Shown: piece after piece, positions 40,781-49,367 of the stretch | How the letters are laid out: the number at the start of each line of letters is the position of its first letter | Numbering within the stretch: position 1 is the stretch's first letter | Origin: Nocardioides sp. URHA0032 | Lineage (GTDB): Bacteria > Actinomycetota > Actinomycetes > Propionibacteriales > Nocardioidaceae | Length of the DNA: 64,000 nt | Assembly (NCBI RefSeq): GCF_000620645.1 | Contig: NZ_KK211161.1 | Span: 326,410 to 390,409, forward strand | Reading direction: 5' to 3' | Position numbers and translations under genes: made by a program | The notes under the pieces: generated by a model | What the model was told of the DNA's origin: nothing | What the model saw: only the letters and a program-made list of their open reading frames with translations | The model's database searches: none

Positions 40781-41692
40781 TCAGCTCTCGAGGAGTGACC
40801 AGGCGATCCCGTCCAGGATGTCCGCCTCGGACACGACGAGCGAGGGGACACCGGCGCGTCGAAGCACCCGCGACAGGATCAGCACCCCCGCGTCGATGAC
40901 GTCGGCACGGCCGGGGTGCATCGACGGCAGCGCCCGACGCTCGTCGACGGTCATCGCGACCAGCCGGTCCACGGTCGCCTGGATCGTCTCGATCGGGAAC
41001 ACCGCCTGGTCCACGGCCGTCCGGTCGTAGGCCGGCAGGTCGAGCGCCACGGCCGCCAGCTGCGTCACGGTGCCGGCGACGCCGACCGCCGCCGCGGCGT
41101 CGGCGGGCGTCACCGGGCAGGCGTCGAGGTGCGCGTCGATGTCGGCGATGCACGCCTCGACCTCGGACCGGGTCGGCGGGTCGGAGTGCAGGTGCCGCTC
41201 GTGCAGCCGCACCGAGCCGATGTCCATGGAGTACGCCGCGTCCGGGGCGGAGCCGCCGAGGATCAGCTCGGTCGAGCCGCCGCCGATGTCGATCACGAGC
41301 ACCGGCTCGGCGGGGGGCGTGCGGAGGTTGCGCACCGCGCCGTCGAAGGACAGCGCCGCCTCCTCGCTGCCGCTGACCACCTCGGGCTCGACGCCCAGCC
41401 GGGAGCGGACACCCGCCACGAACACGTCCGAGTTCGACGCGTCCCGGGTCGCGGACGTCGCCACGAACCGGACGCGGGACGGTGGCACGGCGTACGCCCG
41501 GATGATCTCGGCGTACTCGTCGATGGCGGAGAACGCCCGCTCCAGGGCCTCGTCGGCGATCCGCCCCGTGCGGTCCAGGTCCTGTCCGAGCCGCACCATC
41601 CGCTGCTCGCGGACGTCGACCTCGGGCAGGGCGCCCACGAGCAGCTTGATGGTGTTGGTGCCGCAGTCGATCGCGGCCACGCGCCCGGTCAT
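40781..41692 (-). CDS. Ppx/GppA family exopolyphosphatase/pppGpp phosphohydrolase
   Basis: This 303-residue member of the ASKHA-fold Ppx/GppA family hydrolyses polyphosphate ends or pppGpp. The first phosphate loop is VAAIDCGTNTIKLLV, and the second is LVIDIGGGSTELILG with the catalytic Glu nearby (VVSGSEEAALSF). It is the short actinobacterial form (about 300 residues) lacking the C-terminal HD domain. The ATG overlaps the DUF501 stop by 4 bp; that pairing is conserved in actinobacteria. It lies downstream of eno-ftsB-DUF501. Confidence 0.9.
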   Translation of the reverse strand: MTGRVAAIDCGTNTIKLLVGALPEVDVREQRMVRLGQDLDRTGRIADEALERAFSAIDEYAEIIRAYAVPPSRVRFVATSATRDASNSDVFVAGVRSRLGVEPEVVSGSEEAALSFDGAVRNLRTPPAEPVLVIDIGGGSTELILGGSAPDAAYSMDIGSVRLHERHLHSDPPTRSEVEACIADIDAHLDACPVTPADAAAAVGVAGTVTQLAAVALDLPAYDRTAVDQAVFPIETIQATVDRLVAMTVDERRALPSMHPGRADVIDAGVLILSRVLRRAGVPSLVVSEADILDGIAWSLLES

Positions 41693-42168
41693 ACGCAGGG
41701 CCCGGAGTCCCACCAGGCGCCGAGCCGGTCGAGCACCTCGTCGCCGAGCGGGTTCACGCCCCGGCCCTGCGCGAGCGCCTGCCCGGCCAGCACGTGCAGG
41801 CACTTGACGCGGTCCGGCATCCCGCCGGCGGAGATCCCCTCGATCTCGGGCACCTCGCCGAGGGTGGCCCGGTACGACAGGTAGGCCTGGTGCGCGTCCC
41901 GGTACGACGTTGCGAGCGCCTCGTCGTCGGACAGCCGGTCCTGCATCTCCTTCATCAGGCCCGAGCCCTCGAGGGTGCCGATCCGCGACGCCGCCCGGGG
42001 GCAGGTCAGGTAGAACGTCGTCGGGAACGGCGTGCCGTTCGGAAGCCGCGGCTCGGTGGTGACCACGTCGGGGTTGCCGCACGGGCACCGGTGGCCGATG
42101 TCGTGGACGGCTCGCGGCTCGCGGCCGAGCTGGGCCTCGATGGCGGCGACGTCCTCGGGCTCGATCAC
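41689..42168 (-). CDS. DUF501 domain protein
   Basis: This 159-residue protein has the DUF501 features IEAQLGREPRAVHDIGHRCPCGNPDVV, FPTTFYLTCPRAASRI and GGMPDRVKCLHVLAGQALA. Its Cys and His residues (RCPCG, LTCP, KCLHV) suggest a metal site. The family is almost always encoded between ftsB and ppx in actinobacteria; its function is unknown. It overlaps ppx by 4 bp and is 106 bp downstream of the ftsB gene, a gap with no recognised feature. Confidence 0.9.
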   Translation of the reverse strand: MIEPEDVAAIEAQLGREPRAVHDIGHRCPCGNPDVVTTEPRLPNGTPFPTTFYLTCPRAASRIGTLEGSGLMKEMQDRLSDDEALATSYRDAHQAYLSYRATLGEVPEIEGISAGGMPDRVKCLHVLAGQALAQGRGVNPLGDEVLDRLGAWWDSGPCV

Positions 42169-42274
42169 CCCTCGATCATGCCAGCACCCGCTGGCCGAGC
42201 AGCGAGCGCCGGCGAGCGCCGCTACTTGACCTGGCGGCCGCCTCCCGGCCCTCGCAGGCTCGGTCCGGGGCCGC

Positions 42275-42811
42275 TCACTTCTCGTCGATCTTCGACGGCG
42301 GCGGGGGCTCGGGCCGGGGCGGGTTCCCGGCCAGCTCGACCGACTGCCACGCCGTCGACCACCAGGCCGTGGGCGGCTTCCGCGCGACCGTCGAGGGGTC
42401 GGTGAGCTCGCTGCTCCGCTCGATCGGGTCGCCGTTCTCGTCGAGGACGACGTAGGACGTCTCGCCGGGCATCACGTAGTTCAGCTCCCGCGCCTGCTGC
42501 CGGACGTACGCCGGGTCCTCCCAGCGGGCCTTCTCCCGCTCGAGGTCCTCGATGCTGGCCTGGCGCAGCGCGATCTGGTCCTTGAGGTCGCTGATGTGCT
42601 CCCGCTGCTGCAGGTAGGCCCGCAGCGAGGACGCGTAGCTCACCGTGAGGACCGCGACCACGAGCACCAGGATCGCTGCCCGGCCGGTGAAACGCGGCCG
42701 GCGCGCCTCGACGGCGGCGGCCGGTCCGGCGGCGACCCGCGGCGCCGGTCGTCGGGGCACGCTCCGGCCACGGGGTCCGCGCGACGGCGTACGTCGGGAC
42801 TCGGAGGGCAT
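42275..42811 (-). CDS. ftsB: FtsB/DivIC family septum formation initiator
   Basis: This 178-residue bitopic membrane protein has a basic cytoplasmic N-terminus (1-40) and one membrane helix (about 44-62, AAILVLVVAVLTVSYASSL). An extracytoplasmic coiled coil follows (YLQQREHISDLKDQIALRQASIEDLEREKARW), then the conserved PAYVRQQARELNYVMPGETSYVV. It belongs to the FtsQ-FtsB-FtsL divisome bridge. The Pro-rich C-terminal end is an actinobacterial extension. It is 15 bp downstream of eno, the usual actinobacterial order. Confidence 0.9.
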   Translation of the reverse strand: MPSESRRTPSRGPRGRSVPRRPAPRVAAGPAAAVEARRPRFTGRAAILVLVVAVLTVSYASSLRAYLQQREHISDLKDQIALRQASIEDLEREKARWEDPAYVRQQARELNYVMPGETSYVVLDENGDPIERSSELTDPSTVARKPPTAWWSTAWQSVELAGNPPRPEPPPPSKIDEK

Positions 42812-42826
42812 GCCTCCTAGGTTCGC

Positions 42827-44104
42827 TCAGGCACCGTACCGAGGGAACGCCGACGCGCCGGAGTAGCGCGCGGCATCTCCCAGCTCGTCCTCGATCCGAA
42901 GCAGCTGGTTGTACTTCGCGACCCGGTCGGAGCGCGCCGGGGCACCGGTCTTGATCTGGCCGCAGTTCACCGCCACGGCCAGGTCGGCGATCGTCGTGTC
43001 CTCCGTCTCGCCGGAGCGGTGGCTCATCATGCAGCGGAAGCCGTTGCGGTGCGCGAGCTCGACGGAGTCCAGGGTCTCGGTGAGCGAGCCGATCTGGTTG
43101 ACCTTGACCAGCAACGCGTTGGCCTGCCCGCCGCTGATGCCGCGCTGCAGCCGCTCGACGTTGGTGACGAACAGGTCGTCGCCGACGATCTGGGTCCTGG
43201 TGCCGAGCTGGTCGGTGATCGCCTTCCAGCCCTCCCAGTCGTCCTCGTCGAGCGGATCCTCGATGGAGACGATCGGGTACGACGCGACCAGGTCGGCGTA
43301 GTAGGCGGTCATCTCCTCGGCGGACTTCGTGCCGCCCTCGAAGGCGTAGGCGCCGTTCTCGTAGAACTCCGAGGCTGCGACGTCCATCGCCAGCGCGATG
43401 TCCTTGCCCAGGGAGAGGCCGGCGGCCGCGACGGCCTCGGCGATCAGGTCCAGCGCGGCCCGGTTGCTGTCCAGGTTCGGCGCGAACCCACCCTCGTCGC
43501 CGAGGCCGGTCGAGAGGCCCTTCTTCTTCAGCACCGACTTGAGCGCGTGGTAGACCTCGGCGCCCGCGCGCAGCGCCTCGCGGAACGACGCCGCCCCGAT
43601 CGGCGCGATCATGAACTCCTGGACGTCGACGTTCGAGTCGGCGTGCGAGCCGCCGTTGAGGATGTTCATCATCGGCACCGGGAGCAGGTGTGCGTTCGGC
43701 CCGCCGACGTAGCGGTACAGCGGCAGCTGCGCCGAGTCGGCCGCGGCCCGCGCGACCGCGAGCGAGACGCCGAGGATCGCGTTGGCGCCCAGCTTGGCCT
43801 TGTTGGGCGTGCCGTCGAGCTCGAGCATCGTCTGGTCGACCAGCCGCTGGTCGTCGGCGGCGAGGCCCTCCACCGCCGGCGCGATCGTCTGGATGACGGC
43901 GTTGACGGCCTTCTGGACGCCCTTGCCGGCGTACCGGTCGCCGCCGTCGCGCAGCTCGACCGCCTCGAAGGCGCCGGTGGAGGCGCCGCTCGGGACCATG
44001 GCGCGGGCGAACGCACCGTCGTCGAGGAGCACCTCGACCTCGACGGTGGGGTTGCCGCGCGAGTCGAGGATCTCGCGAGCGCCGACAGCTTCGATGGATG
44101 CCAC
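42827..44104 (-). CDS. eno: Enolase
   Basis: This 425-residue glycolytic enzyme interconverts 2-phosphoglycerate and phosphoenolpyruvate. It has SRGNPTVEVEV and PSGASTGAFEAVELRDGG at the N-terminus, the metal ligands within DVAASEFY, SIEDPLDEDDWEGW and VGDDLFVTN, and the signature LLVKVNQIGSLTET and MMSHRSGETEDT. The GTG start at 44104 has AGGAG 7 bases upstream. It is full length and complete. The cotranscribed downstream genes are ftsB and DUF501. Confidence 0.97.
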   Translation of the reverse strand: MASIEAVGAREILDSRGNPTVEVEVLLDDGAFARAMVPSGASTGAFEAVELRDGGDRYAGKGVQKAVNAVIQTIAPAVEGLAADDQRLVDQTMLELDGTPNKAKLGANAILGVSLAVARAAADSAQLPLYRYVGGPNAHLLPVPMMNILNGGSHADSNVDVQEFMIAPIGAASFREALRAGAEVYHALKSVLKKKGLSTGLGDEGGFAPNLDSNRAALDLIAEAVAAAGLSLGKDIALAMDVAASEFYENGAYAFEGGTKSAEEMTAYYADLVASYPIVSIEDPLDEDDWEGWKAITDQLGTRTQIVGDDLFVTNVERLQRGISGGQANALLVKVNQIGSLTETLDSVELAHRNGFRCMMSHRSGETEDTTIADLAVAVNCGQIKTGAPARSDRVAKYNQLLRIEDELGDAARYSGASAFPRYGA

Positions 44105-44205
44105 GTCATTGCTCCTGGGATGAGACTGGGGAGTCGTTCAGGCCGTGGTTCAGCCTAGCGGCGGGGAACGAGACGGTCATCGTCGTCCCAGCGCCGTCGT
44201 CGTTG

Positions 44206-44430
44206 TCACGCGCGGAGGAGGTGCCACCGTGGAGCGTCGGTGTCCGGCAGCGCGTAGTCCATGTGGACCAGGTCCGGCCGGTAGCCGGGCTCGGCGTCGC
44301 GCAGCGTGCGCAGCCGCGCCCGGTCCGGCACCCCGCAGAGCTCGTGGCCCTCGCGCAGCAGGCAGTGGGCGATCCGGTCGCGCACGTCGGAGTCGTCCTC
44401 GACGATGAGTACCCGAGCCGCGGACGAACC
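44206..44430 (-). pseudogene. Truncated response-regulator receiver remnant, in frame behind the mazG TAG
   Basis: The 74 sense codons directly following the mazG stop, in the same frame, read VLIVEDDSDVRDRI, then PDLVHMDYALPD, then a TGA. That is the first half of a receiver domain with its acidic pair and phospho-acceptor Asp. The second half, with the Thr/Ser and Lys, is absent. No ATG, GTG or TTG precedes the domain in frame; the expected start position has GTA. It is most likely a decayed gene fragment. Stop-codon readthrough from mazG would instead make a fusion. The 101 bases between it and eno show nothing else. Confidence 0.6.
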
Positions 44431-45015
44431 CTAGAGCAGTGCGCGGACGGCTTCCCGCAGCGCCTGCTCGGGGTCGACGCCCTGCTCCCGCGCCTCCGCG
44501 ACGAGGGCGAGCAGGCGGCCGCCGAGGTCGGTCCCGTGCGGCTCGACGGTGCTCCCCGCCCGCTCGAGCCGGTCGAGCACCTTGTCGGCGTACAGCAGCG
44601 CGGGCAGGCCGGGCGGGAGCCCCTCGGTGACCGAGCCGCGCTGCTTCTCCGCCGCCTTGATCGACTCCCAGACCTCGTTGATCTCCTCGGGGCTGCCGCC
44701 GGGCGCGGACCCGAAGACGTGCGGGTTGCGACGCCGCATCTTGGCGACGATGTCGGCGGCCACGTCGTCGATCGTGAACTCGCCGCCCTCCTCCGCGATC
44801 ACCGCGTGGAAATAGACCTGCAACAGCAGGTCGCCGAGCTCCTCGCGCAGGTGAGCGGCGTCGCCCGTGTCGATCGCCTCGAGGGTCTCGTGGGTCTCCT
44901 CCAGGAGGTAGCGCGCCAGGGAGCGGTGCGTCTGGCCGGCCTTCCACGCGCACTCGGCGCGCAGGCGGCGCATGACCGCGAGGAACTCCAGGAGCGGCTC
45001 GCCCGACGCCGTCAT
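44431..45015 (-). CDS. mazG: MazG family nucleoside triphosphate pyrophosphohydrolase
   Basis: This 194-residue house-cleaning enzyme cleaves (d)NTPs to NMP and pyrophosphate. The MazG metal motif is EETHETLEAID and EELGDLLLQVYFHAVIAEE (the E-x2-E and E-x2-D pairs). A second part (ADIVAKMRRRNPHVFG, EINEVWESIKAAEK) follows. The protein is of the single-domain-plus type found in actinobacteria. It is 11 bp downstream of the SurA-like lipoprotein gene in an operon with mfd. Its TAG stop is followed in frame by the receiver remnant. Confidence 0.93.
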   Translation of the reverse strand: MTASGEPLLEFLAVMRRLRAECAWKAGQTHRSLARYLLEETHETLEAIDTGDAAHLREELGDLLLQVYFHAVIAEEGGEFTIDDVAADIVAKMRRRNPHVFGSAPGGSPEEINEVWESIKAAEKQRGSVTEGLPPGLPALLYADKVLDRLERAGSTVEPHGTDLGGRLLALVAEAREQGVDPEQALREAVRALL

Positions 45016-45026
45016 CAGCCCGCCGG

Positions 45027-45695
45027 CTATCCGCAGCGCTGGTTGTCCGGCAGGGCCCCGGCGTACTCGGTGTCGGGCTGGTCGGCGTCGGCCTTGGTCG
45101 CGGTGTCCGACACCGCGAAGGAGAGACCGGTGTCGGTGAGCTTCGACGCGCCGTCGTCGATCGAGACGCCGTACAGCGGGTCGATCCGCACGTCGTGCGC
45201 GTCGAGCCAGTCCTGGAACGCCTTCTGCCCGGCGGCGAGGTTCGCCTTCGCGCCGCTGCCGCCGAGGGTCGCGCCGACGGCGGTCTCGACCGCCTGGACG
45301 TAGGTCGCGGCGCCCTGCACGTCGATGATCGCCTGCCGCTGGGAGCCGCTGAGGTCGGCCAGCGACTGCTCGGCCTGCCGCACCGCCTGGTCGTACGACG
45401 GGCCGGCCGTGACGTCGTGCTCGGCGGCGAACTGGTCGGCGGCCGCCCGCAGCGCGAGGCTGCCGGCCACCTGGGCGCGCAGGTAGTGCTGCGGCAGCGC
45501 CTGGTCCTCCTGCAGCTGCTTCTCGGCGGCCTGGCAGTACGCGACCGACACGTCGTCGACCTGGCTGGTCGAGATCGTGTCGTCCCCGACCCGGGCGGCG
45601 ACGCCCGGGCTGAAGGCCGGCACGTCGTCGCAGCCGGTGAGCAGCACGGCGGCGGCGAGGACCAGCGCGAGGCCACCAAGACGGGTCGGGGTCAC
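45027..45695 (-). CDS. SurA N-terminal-like lipoprotein
   Basis: This is a 222-residue lipoprotein with signal peptide VTPTRLGGLALVLAAAVLL and lipobox LTGC. The mature part, with VARVGDDTISTSQVDDV and a helical core, resembles the SurA/PrsA chaperone N-terminal domain without a visible prolyl isomerase domain. The start is the GTG at 45695 with AAGGAG 6 bases upstream; the earlier start would put the lipobox too far in. It overlaps the mfd stop by 4 bp. It probably acts as an extracytoplasmic folding chaperone. Confidence 0.85.
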   Translation of the reverse strand: MTPTRLGGLALVLAAAVLLTGCDDVPAFSPGVAARVGDDTISTSQVDDVSVAYCQAAEKQLQEDQALPQHYLRAQVAGSLALRAAADQFAAEHDVTAGPSYDQAVRQAEQSLADLSGSQRQAIIDVQGAATYVQAVETAVGATLGGSGAKANLAAGQKAFQDWLDAHDVRIDPLYGVSIDDGASKLTDTGLSFAVSDTATKADADQPDTEYAGALPDNQRCG

Positions 45696-48600
45696 GGGTT
45701 CTCCTTGTGGTGTGCAGCGGGTTCGGCGGCGGGGTCGATGACGGCGTCGATCACCTGCCGGGCCCATTCAAGCAGGGCGATGCCGGCGATCGGCTTCCCC
45801 CCGACCACCGCGGTCTGGGGTCGGGGCACCAGGATCGTGCGGACCGGTGCCTTGACGATCGACTTCGGGTAGAGGCGGTTGAGGCGCACGACCCGGGAGT
45901 CGGGCAGCTCGACGGGTGCGAACCGCACGTTCCGACCGGCGATGGTGACCTCGCCGATGCCGGCCTGTCGCGCCCGGGCGCGGAACCGCGCCACCAGCAG
46001 CAGCGAGACCACCTCGACCGGCGGCTCGCCGTACCGGTCCAGGAGCTCCTCGTTGATCAGGTCGACGTCGTCGTCGGAGCGGACCTCGGCGAGGCGCTTG
46101 TACATCTCCAGCCGGAGCCGCTCGCTCGGGATGTAGTCGTGCGGCAGGTGCGCGTCGACGGGCAGCTCGACGCGGACCTCGTCGAGCTCCGGCTCCGCGT
46201 CGCCGCGGAACTCGTGCACGGCCTCGCCGACCAGCCGGACGTAGAGGTCGAAGCCCACGTCGGCGATGTGGCCGGACTGCTCGCCGCCGAGGAGGTTGCC
46301 CGCGCCGCGGATCTCGAGGTCCTTCATCGCGATCGCCATGCCGCCGCCGAGGTCGGAGTGCTGCGCGAGCGTCGCGAGCCGCTCGTGCGCGGTCTCCGTC
46401 AGCGGCTTCTCGGCCGGGTAGAGGAAGTACGCGTAGGCGCGCTCCCGGCTGCGCCCCACCCGCCCACGGAGCTGGTGCAGCTGGGAGAGCCCGAGGGTGT
46501 CGGCCCGCTCGATGATCATCGTGTTCGCGTTCGAGACGTCGAGGCCGGACTCGACGATCGTGGTGCACACGAGCACGTCGAAGCGCTTCTCCCAGAAGTC
46601 CAGCATCACCTGCTCGAGCTGGTGCTCCCCCATCTGGCCGTGCGCGGTGGCCACCCGGGCCTCGGGCACCAGCTCGCGGATCCTGGCCGCGGCCTTCTCG
46701 ATCGAGTTCACCCGGTTGTGGATGTAGAAGACCTGGCCCTCGCGCAGCAGCTCGCGGCGTACGGCGGCGACGACCTGGCGGTCCTCGTAGGCGCCGACGT
46801 ACGTCAGGACCGGGTGCCGCTCCTCGGGCGGGGTGGTGATCGTGGACATCTCGCGGATGCCGGTGATCGCCATCTCGAGGGTGCGCGGGATCGGCGTCGC
46901 CGACATGGACAGCACGTCGACCGAGGTCCGGAGCCGCTTCATCTGCTCCTTGTGCTCGACGCCGAAGCGCTGCTCCTCGTCGACGATGATCAGGCCGAGG
47001 TCCTTGACCCGGATGTCGGGGTTCAGCAGCCGGTGCGTGCCGACCACGATGTCCACCGAGCCCTCCGCGAGGCCCGCGATCACCTCGCGGGCCTCGGCGT
47101 CGGTCTGGAAGCGGCTCAGGCCCTTGAGCACGACGGGGAAGCCGCTCATCCGCTCGGAGAACGTGCTCAGGTGCTGGGTCACCAGCAGCGTCGTCGGGAC
47201 CAGGACCGCGACCTGCTTGCCGTCCTGCACGGCCTTGAAGGCCGCGCGCACCGCGATCTCGGTCTTGCCATAGCCGACGTCGCCGCAGACCAGCCGGTCC
47301 ATCGGCACCTGGCGCATCATGTCGCCCTTGACCTCGTCGACCGTGCTGAGCTGGTCGGGGGTCTCCTGGAACGGGAAGGCGTCCTCGAGCTCGCGCTGCC
47401 ACGGGGTGTCCGGGCCGAACGCGTAGCCCTGGGTGGCCTGGCGGGCGGCGTACAGCTTGATCAGCTCGGCGGCGATCTCGCGGACGGCCTTGCGAGCCCG
47501 GTTCTTGCGCTTGCTCCAGTCGGCGCCGCCGAGCCGGTCGAGGGACGGCTGCTCGCCGCCGACGTACCGCGTCACCTGGTCGAGCGCGTCGGCCGGGACG
47601 TAGAGCCGGTCCGGCGGGCCGCCACGCTTCGAGGCGCCGTACTCGAGGACGAGGTACTCGCGCACCGCCCCCCCGACCTCGCGCTGCTTCATCTCGACGA
47701 AGCGGCCGACGCCGTGCTGCTCGTGCACGACGTAGTCGCCGGCGGTGAGCTCGAGCGGGTCGATCTGGCGCTTGCGCCGGGCCGGCATCCGCCGCATGTC
47801 CCGGGTCGACGCCCGCTGGCCGGAGAGGTCCTCGCCGGTCAGGACGGCGAGCCGGTTGGCGTCGTCCACGAAGCCGTGGAACATCGAGCCGCAGGTGATC
47901 GTCACGACGTCCGGTCTGAGGTCGGCGGCCTCCTGGACGTCCTCCGCGATCCGCGCCGGCACGTCGTGCTCGGCGAGCACCTCGCGCATCCGCTCGGCGG
48001 GGCCGTGGCCGGCGTGCAGCACCACGACGCGGTAGCCCTCCTGGCGCCAGCGGTCGACGTCGCCGATCGCGCGGTCGATCTCACCGCGGTAGGCGTCGGC
48101 CGGCTTCGCCGGCAGCGCCCGGCTGGGCACGGCGTGCGCGTCCACCTCGCCGTCGTCGGCGATGCCGAACGGGCTGACCGTCCACCAGGGCTTGCCGGAC
48201 CCGATGGTGTGCTCGCGGACGTCGGCGATGGAGCGGTACGACGCGGCGCCCAGGTCGATCGGCGCCGTACCGCCGCCCGCGGCGGCCGCCCAGCTGGCGT
48301 CGAGGAACTCCTCGCTGGTCGCGACCAGGTCGTGCGCCCGGGTCCGGGCCCGCTCGGGGTCGAGGACCAGCACGTGGGTGTCGTCGGGCATCAGGTCGAC
48401 CAGCAGCTCCATCTCGTCGACGAGCACCGGCGCGAGCGACTCCATGCCCTCGACCGCGATGCCCGCCGCGATCTTGTCGGTGAGCTCGAGCAGCACGGGA
48501 TGACGGCGGCCGAGCTCGGCGGCCCGCTCCCGCACCTCGTCGGTCAGCAGCAGCTCGCGGCAGGGCGGCGCCCAGAGCCGGTCGACCTTCTCAAGCGTGC

Positions 48601-49258
48601 GCTGGTCGGCGACGGAGAACGACCGGATCTCCTCGACGTCGTCGCCCCAGAACTCGACGCGCAGCGGGTGCTCCTCGGTCGGCGGGAACACGTCGACGAT
48701 GCCGCCGCGGACCGCGAACTCGCCGCGCCTCTCGACGAGGTCGACGCGGGAGTACGCCGCGCCGGAGAGCCGGCGCACGACGTCCTCGAGCGGCGCACTG
48801 TCGCCCGGGGCGAGCTCGACCGGCTCGAGGTCGCCGAGGCCCTTGACCTGCGGCTGGAGCACCGAGCGCACCGGTGCGACCACCACCTTCAACGGGCCGT
48901 TGGCGGCGTCGTCGCCCGGGTGGCGCAGCCGGCGGAGCACCGCGAGCCGGCGGCCGACCGTGTCGTTGCGCGGGCTCAGCCGCTCGTGCGGCAGCGTCTC
49001 CCAGCTCGGGTAGTACGCGACCAGCGCCGGGTCGACGAGGTCCCCGAGCGAGGCGACCAGGTCCTCGGCCTCCCGCGCGGTGGCGGTGACCGCGAGGACG
49101 GATCGGCCGGTGCGGACCAGTCCGGCCACGACGTACGGCCGCATCGCCTCGGGCCCGGTGAGGTCGAGCGCACGCACCGCACCGTCGCGGGCGTCGGCCA
49201 TCGCCTCGTCGAGGGTGGGGTCGGCGAGGACGGCGTCGGCCAGGCCGGAGAGGTGCAC
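45692..49258 (-). CDS. mfd: Transcription-repair coupling factor
   Basis: This is the 1188-residue Mfd translocase, which removes stalled RNA polymerase and recruits UvrA. The N-terminal UvrB-like module is at about 1-340. The RNA-polymerase-interacting CarD-like domain (about 500-565) shows DYVVHEQHGVGRFVEM. The RecG-like motor has Walker A GDVGYGKTEIAVRAAF, DEEQRFG, SATPIPRTLEMA and QLRGRVGRS, and a C-terminal TRCF domain (about 1010-1130) follows. Length and order are those of the family. A GTG start follows a leader of about 55 bases with a hairpin. Confidence 0.97.
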   Translation of the reverse strand: MHLSGLADAVLADPTLDEAMADARDGAVRALDLTGPEAMRPYVVAGLVRTGRSVLAVTATAREAEDLVASLGDLVDPALVAYYPSWETLPHERLSPRNDTVGRRLAVLRRLRHPGDDAANGPLKVVVAPVRSVLQPQVKGLGDLEPVELAPGDSAPLEDVVRRLSGAAYSRVDLVERRGEFAVRGGIVDVFPPTEEHPLRVEFWGDDVEEIRSFSVADQRTLEKVDRLWAPPCRELLLTDEVRERAAELGRRHPVLLELTDKIAAGIAVEGMESLAPVLVDEMELLVDLMPDDTHVLVLDPERARTRAHDLVATSEEFLDASWAAAAGGGTAPIDLGAASYRSIADVREHTIGSGKPWWTVSPFGIADDGEVDAHAVPSRALPAKPADAYRGEIDRAIGDVDRWRQEGYRVVVLHAGHGPAERMREVLAEHDVPARIAEDVQEAADLRPDVVTITCGSMFHGFVDDANRLAVLTGEDLSGQRASTRDMRRMPARRKRQIDPLELTAGDYVVHEQHGVGRFVEMKQREVGGAVREYLVLEYGASKRGGPPDRLYVPADALDQVTRYVGGEQPSLDRLGGADWSKRKNRARKAVREIAAELIKLYAARQATQGYAFGPDTPWQRELEDAFPFQETPDQLSTVDEVKGDMMRQVPMDRLVCGDVGYGKTEIAVRAAFKAVQDGKQVAVLVPTTLLVTQHLSTFSERMSGFPVVLKGLSRFQTDAEAREVIAGLAEGSVDIVVGTHRLLNPDIRVKDLGLIIVDEEQRFGVEHKEQMKRLRTSVDVLSMSATPIPRTLEMAITGIREMSTITTPPEERHPVLTYVGAYEDRQVVAAVRRELLREGQVFYIHNRVNSIEKAAARIRELVPEARVATAHGQMGEHQLEQVMLDFWEKRFDVLVCTTIVESGLDVSNANTMIIERADTLGLSQLHQLRGRVGRSRERAYAYFLYPAEKPLTETAHERLATLAQHSDLGGGMAIAMKDLEIRGAGNLLGGEQSGHIADVGFDLYVRLVGEAVHEFRGDAEPELDEVRVELPVDAHLPHDYIPSERLRLEMYKRLAEVRSDDDVDLINEELLDRYGEPPVEVVSLLLVARFRARARQAGIGEVTIAGRNVRFAPVELPDSRVVRLNRLYPKSIVKAPVRTILVPRPQTAVVGGKPIAGIALLEWARQVIDAVIDPAAEPAAHHKENP

Positions 49259-49286
49259 AGCTTGTCCCTTCGGAGCAACACGAGAG

Positions 49287-49311
49287 CCCCCGGTCAGCAG
49301 CTGACAGGGGG
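49287..49311 (-). promoter_or_regulatory. Stem-loop in the mfd leader
   Basis: CCCCC and GTCAG pair with CTGAC and GGGGG around a CAG loop, with one G-A mismatch. The hairpin lies between the probable -10 TAGAAT (49319-49324, minus strand) and the mfd start, so it would be part of the 5' leader. Confidence 0.4.
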
Positions 49312-49318
49312 TGACTTG

Positions 49319-49324
49319 ATTCTA
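49319..49324 (-). promoter_or_regulatory. Putative -10 element of mfd
   Basis: TAGAAT on the minus strand lies 60 bases upstream of the mfd start, in the 109-bp gap behind the sulfotransferase gene. Confidence 0.4.
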
Positions 49325-49367
49325 CGGGCTGCCTCGCGGGGCTCCTGCCCGGGCGGGACCTGCGGAG

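Noticed and set aside
44177..45679. Minus-strand frame of 500 codons across mazG and the lipoprotein gene
   Set aside because: It is a different frame from both genes and has Arg/Pro-rich nonsense sequence, while MazG and the lipoprotein are clear in their own frames.
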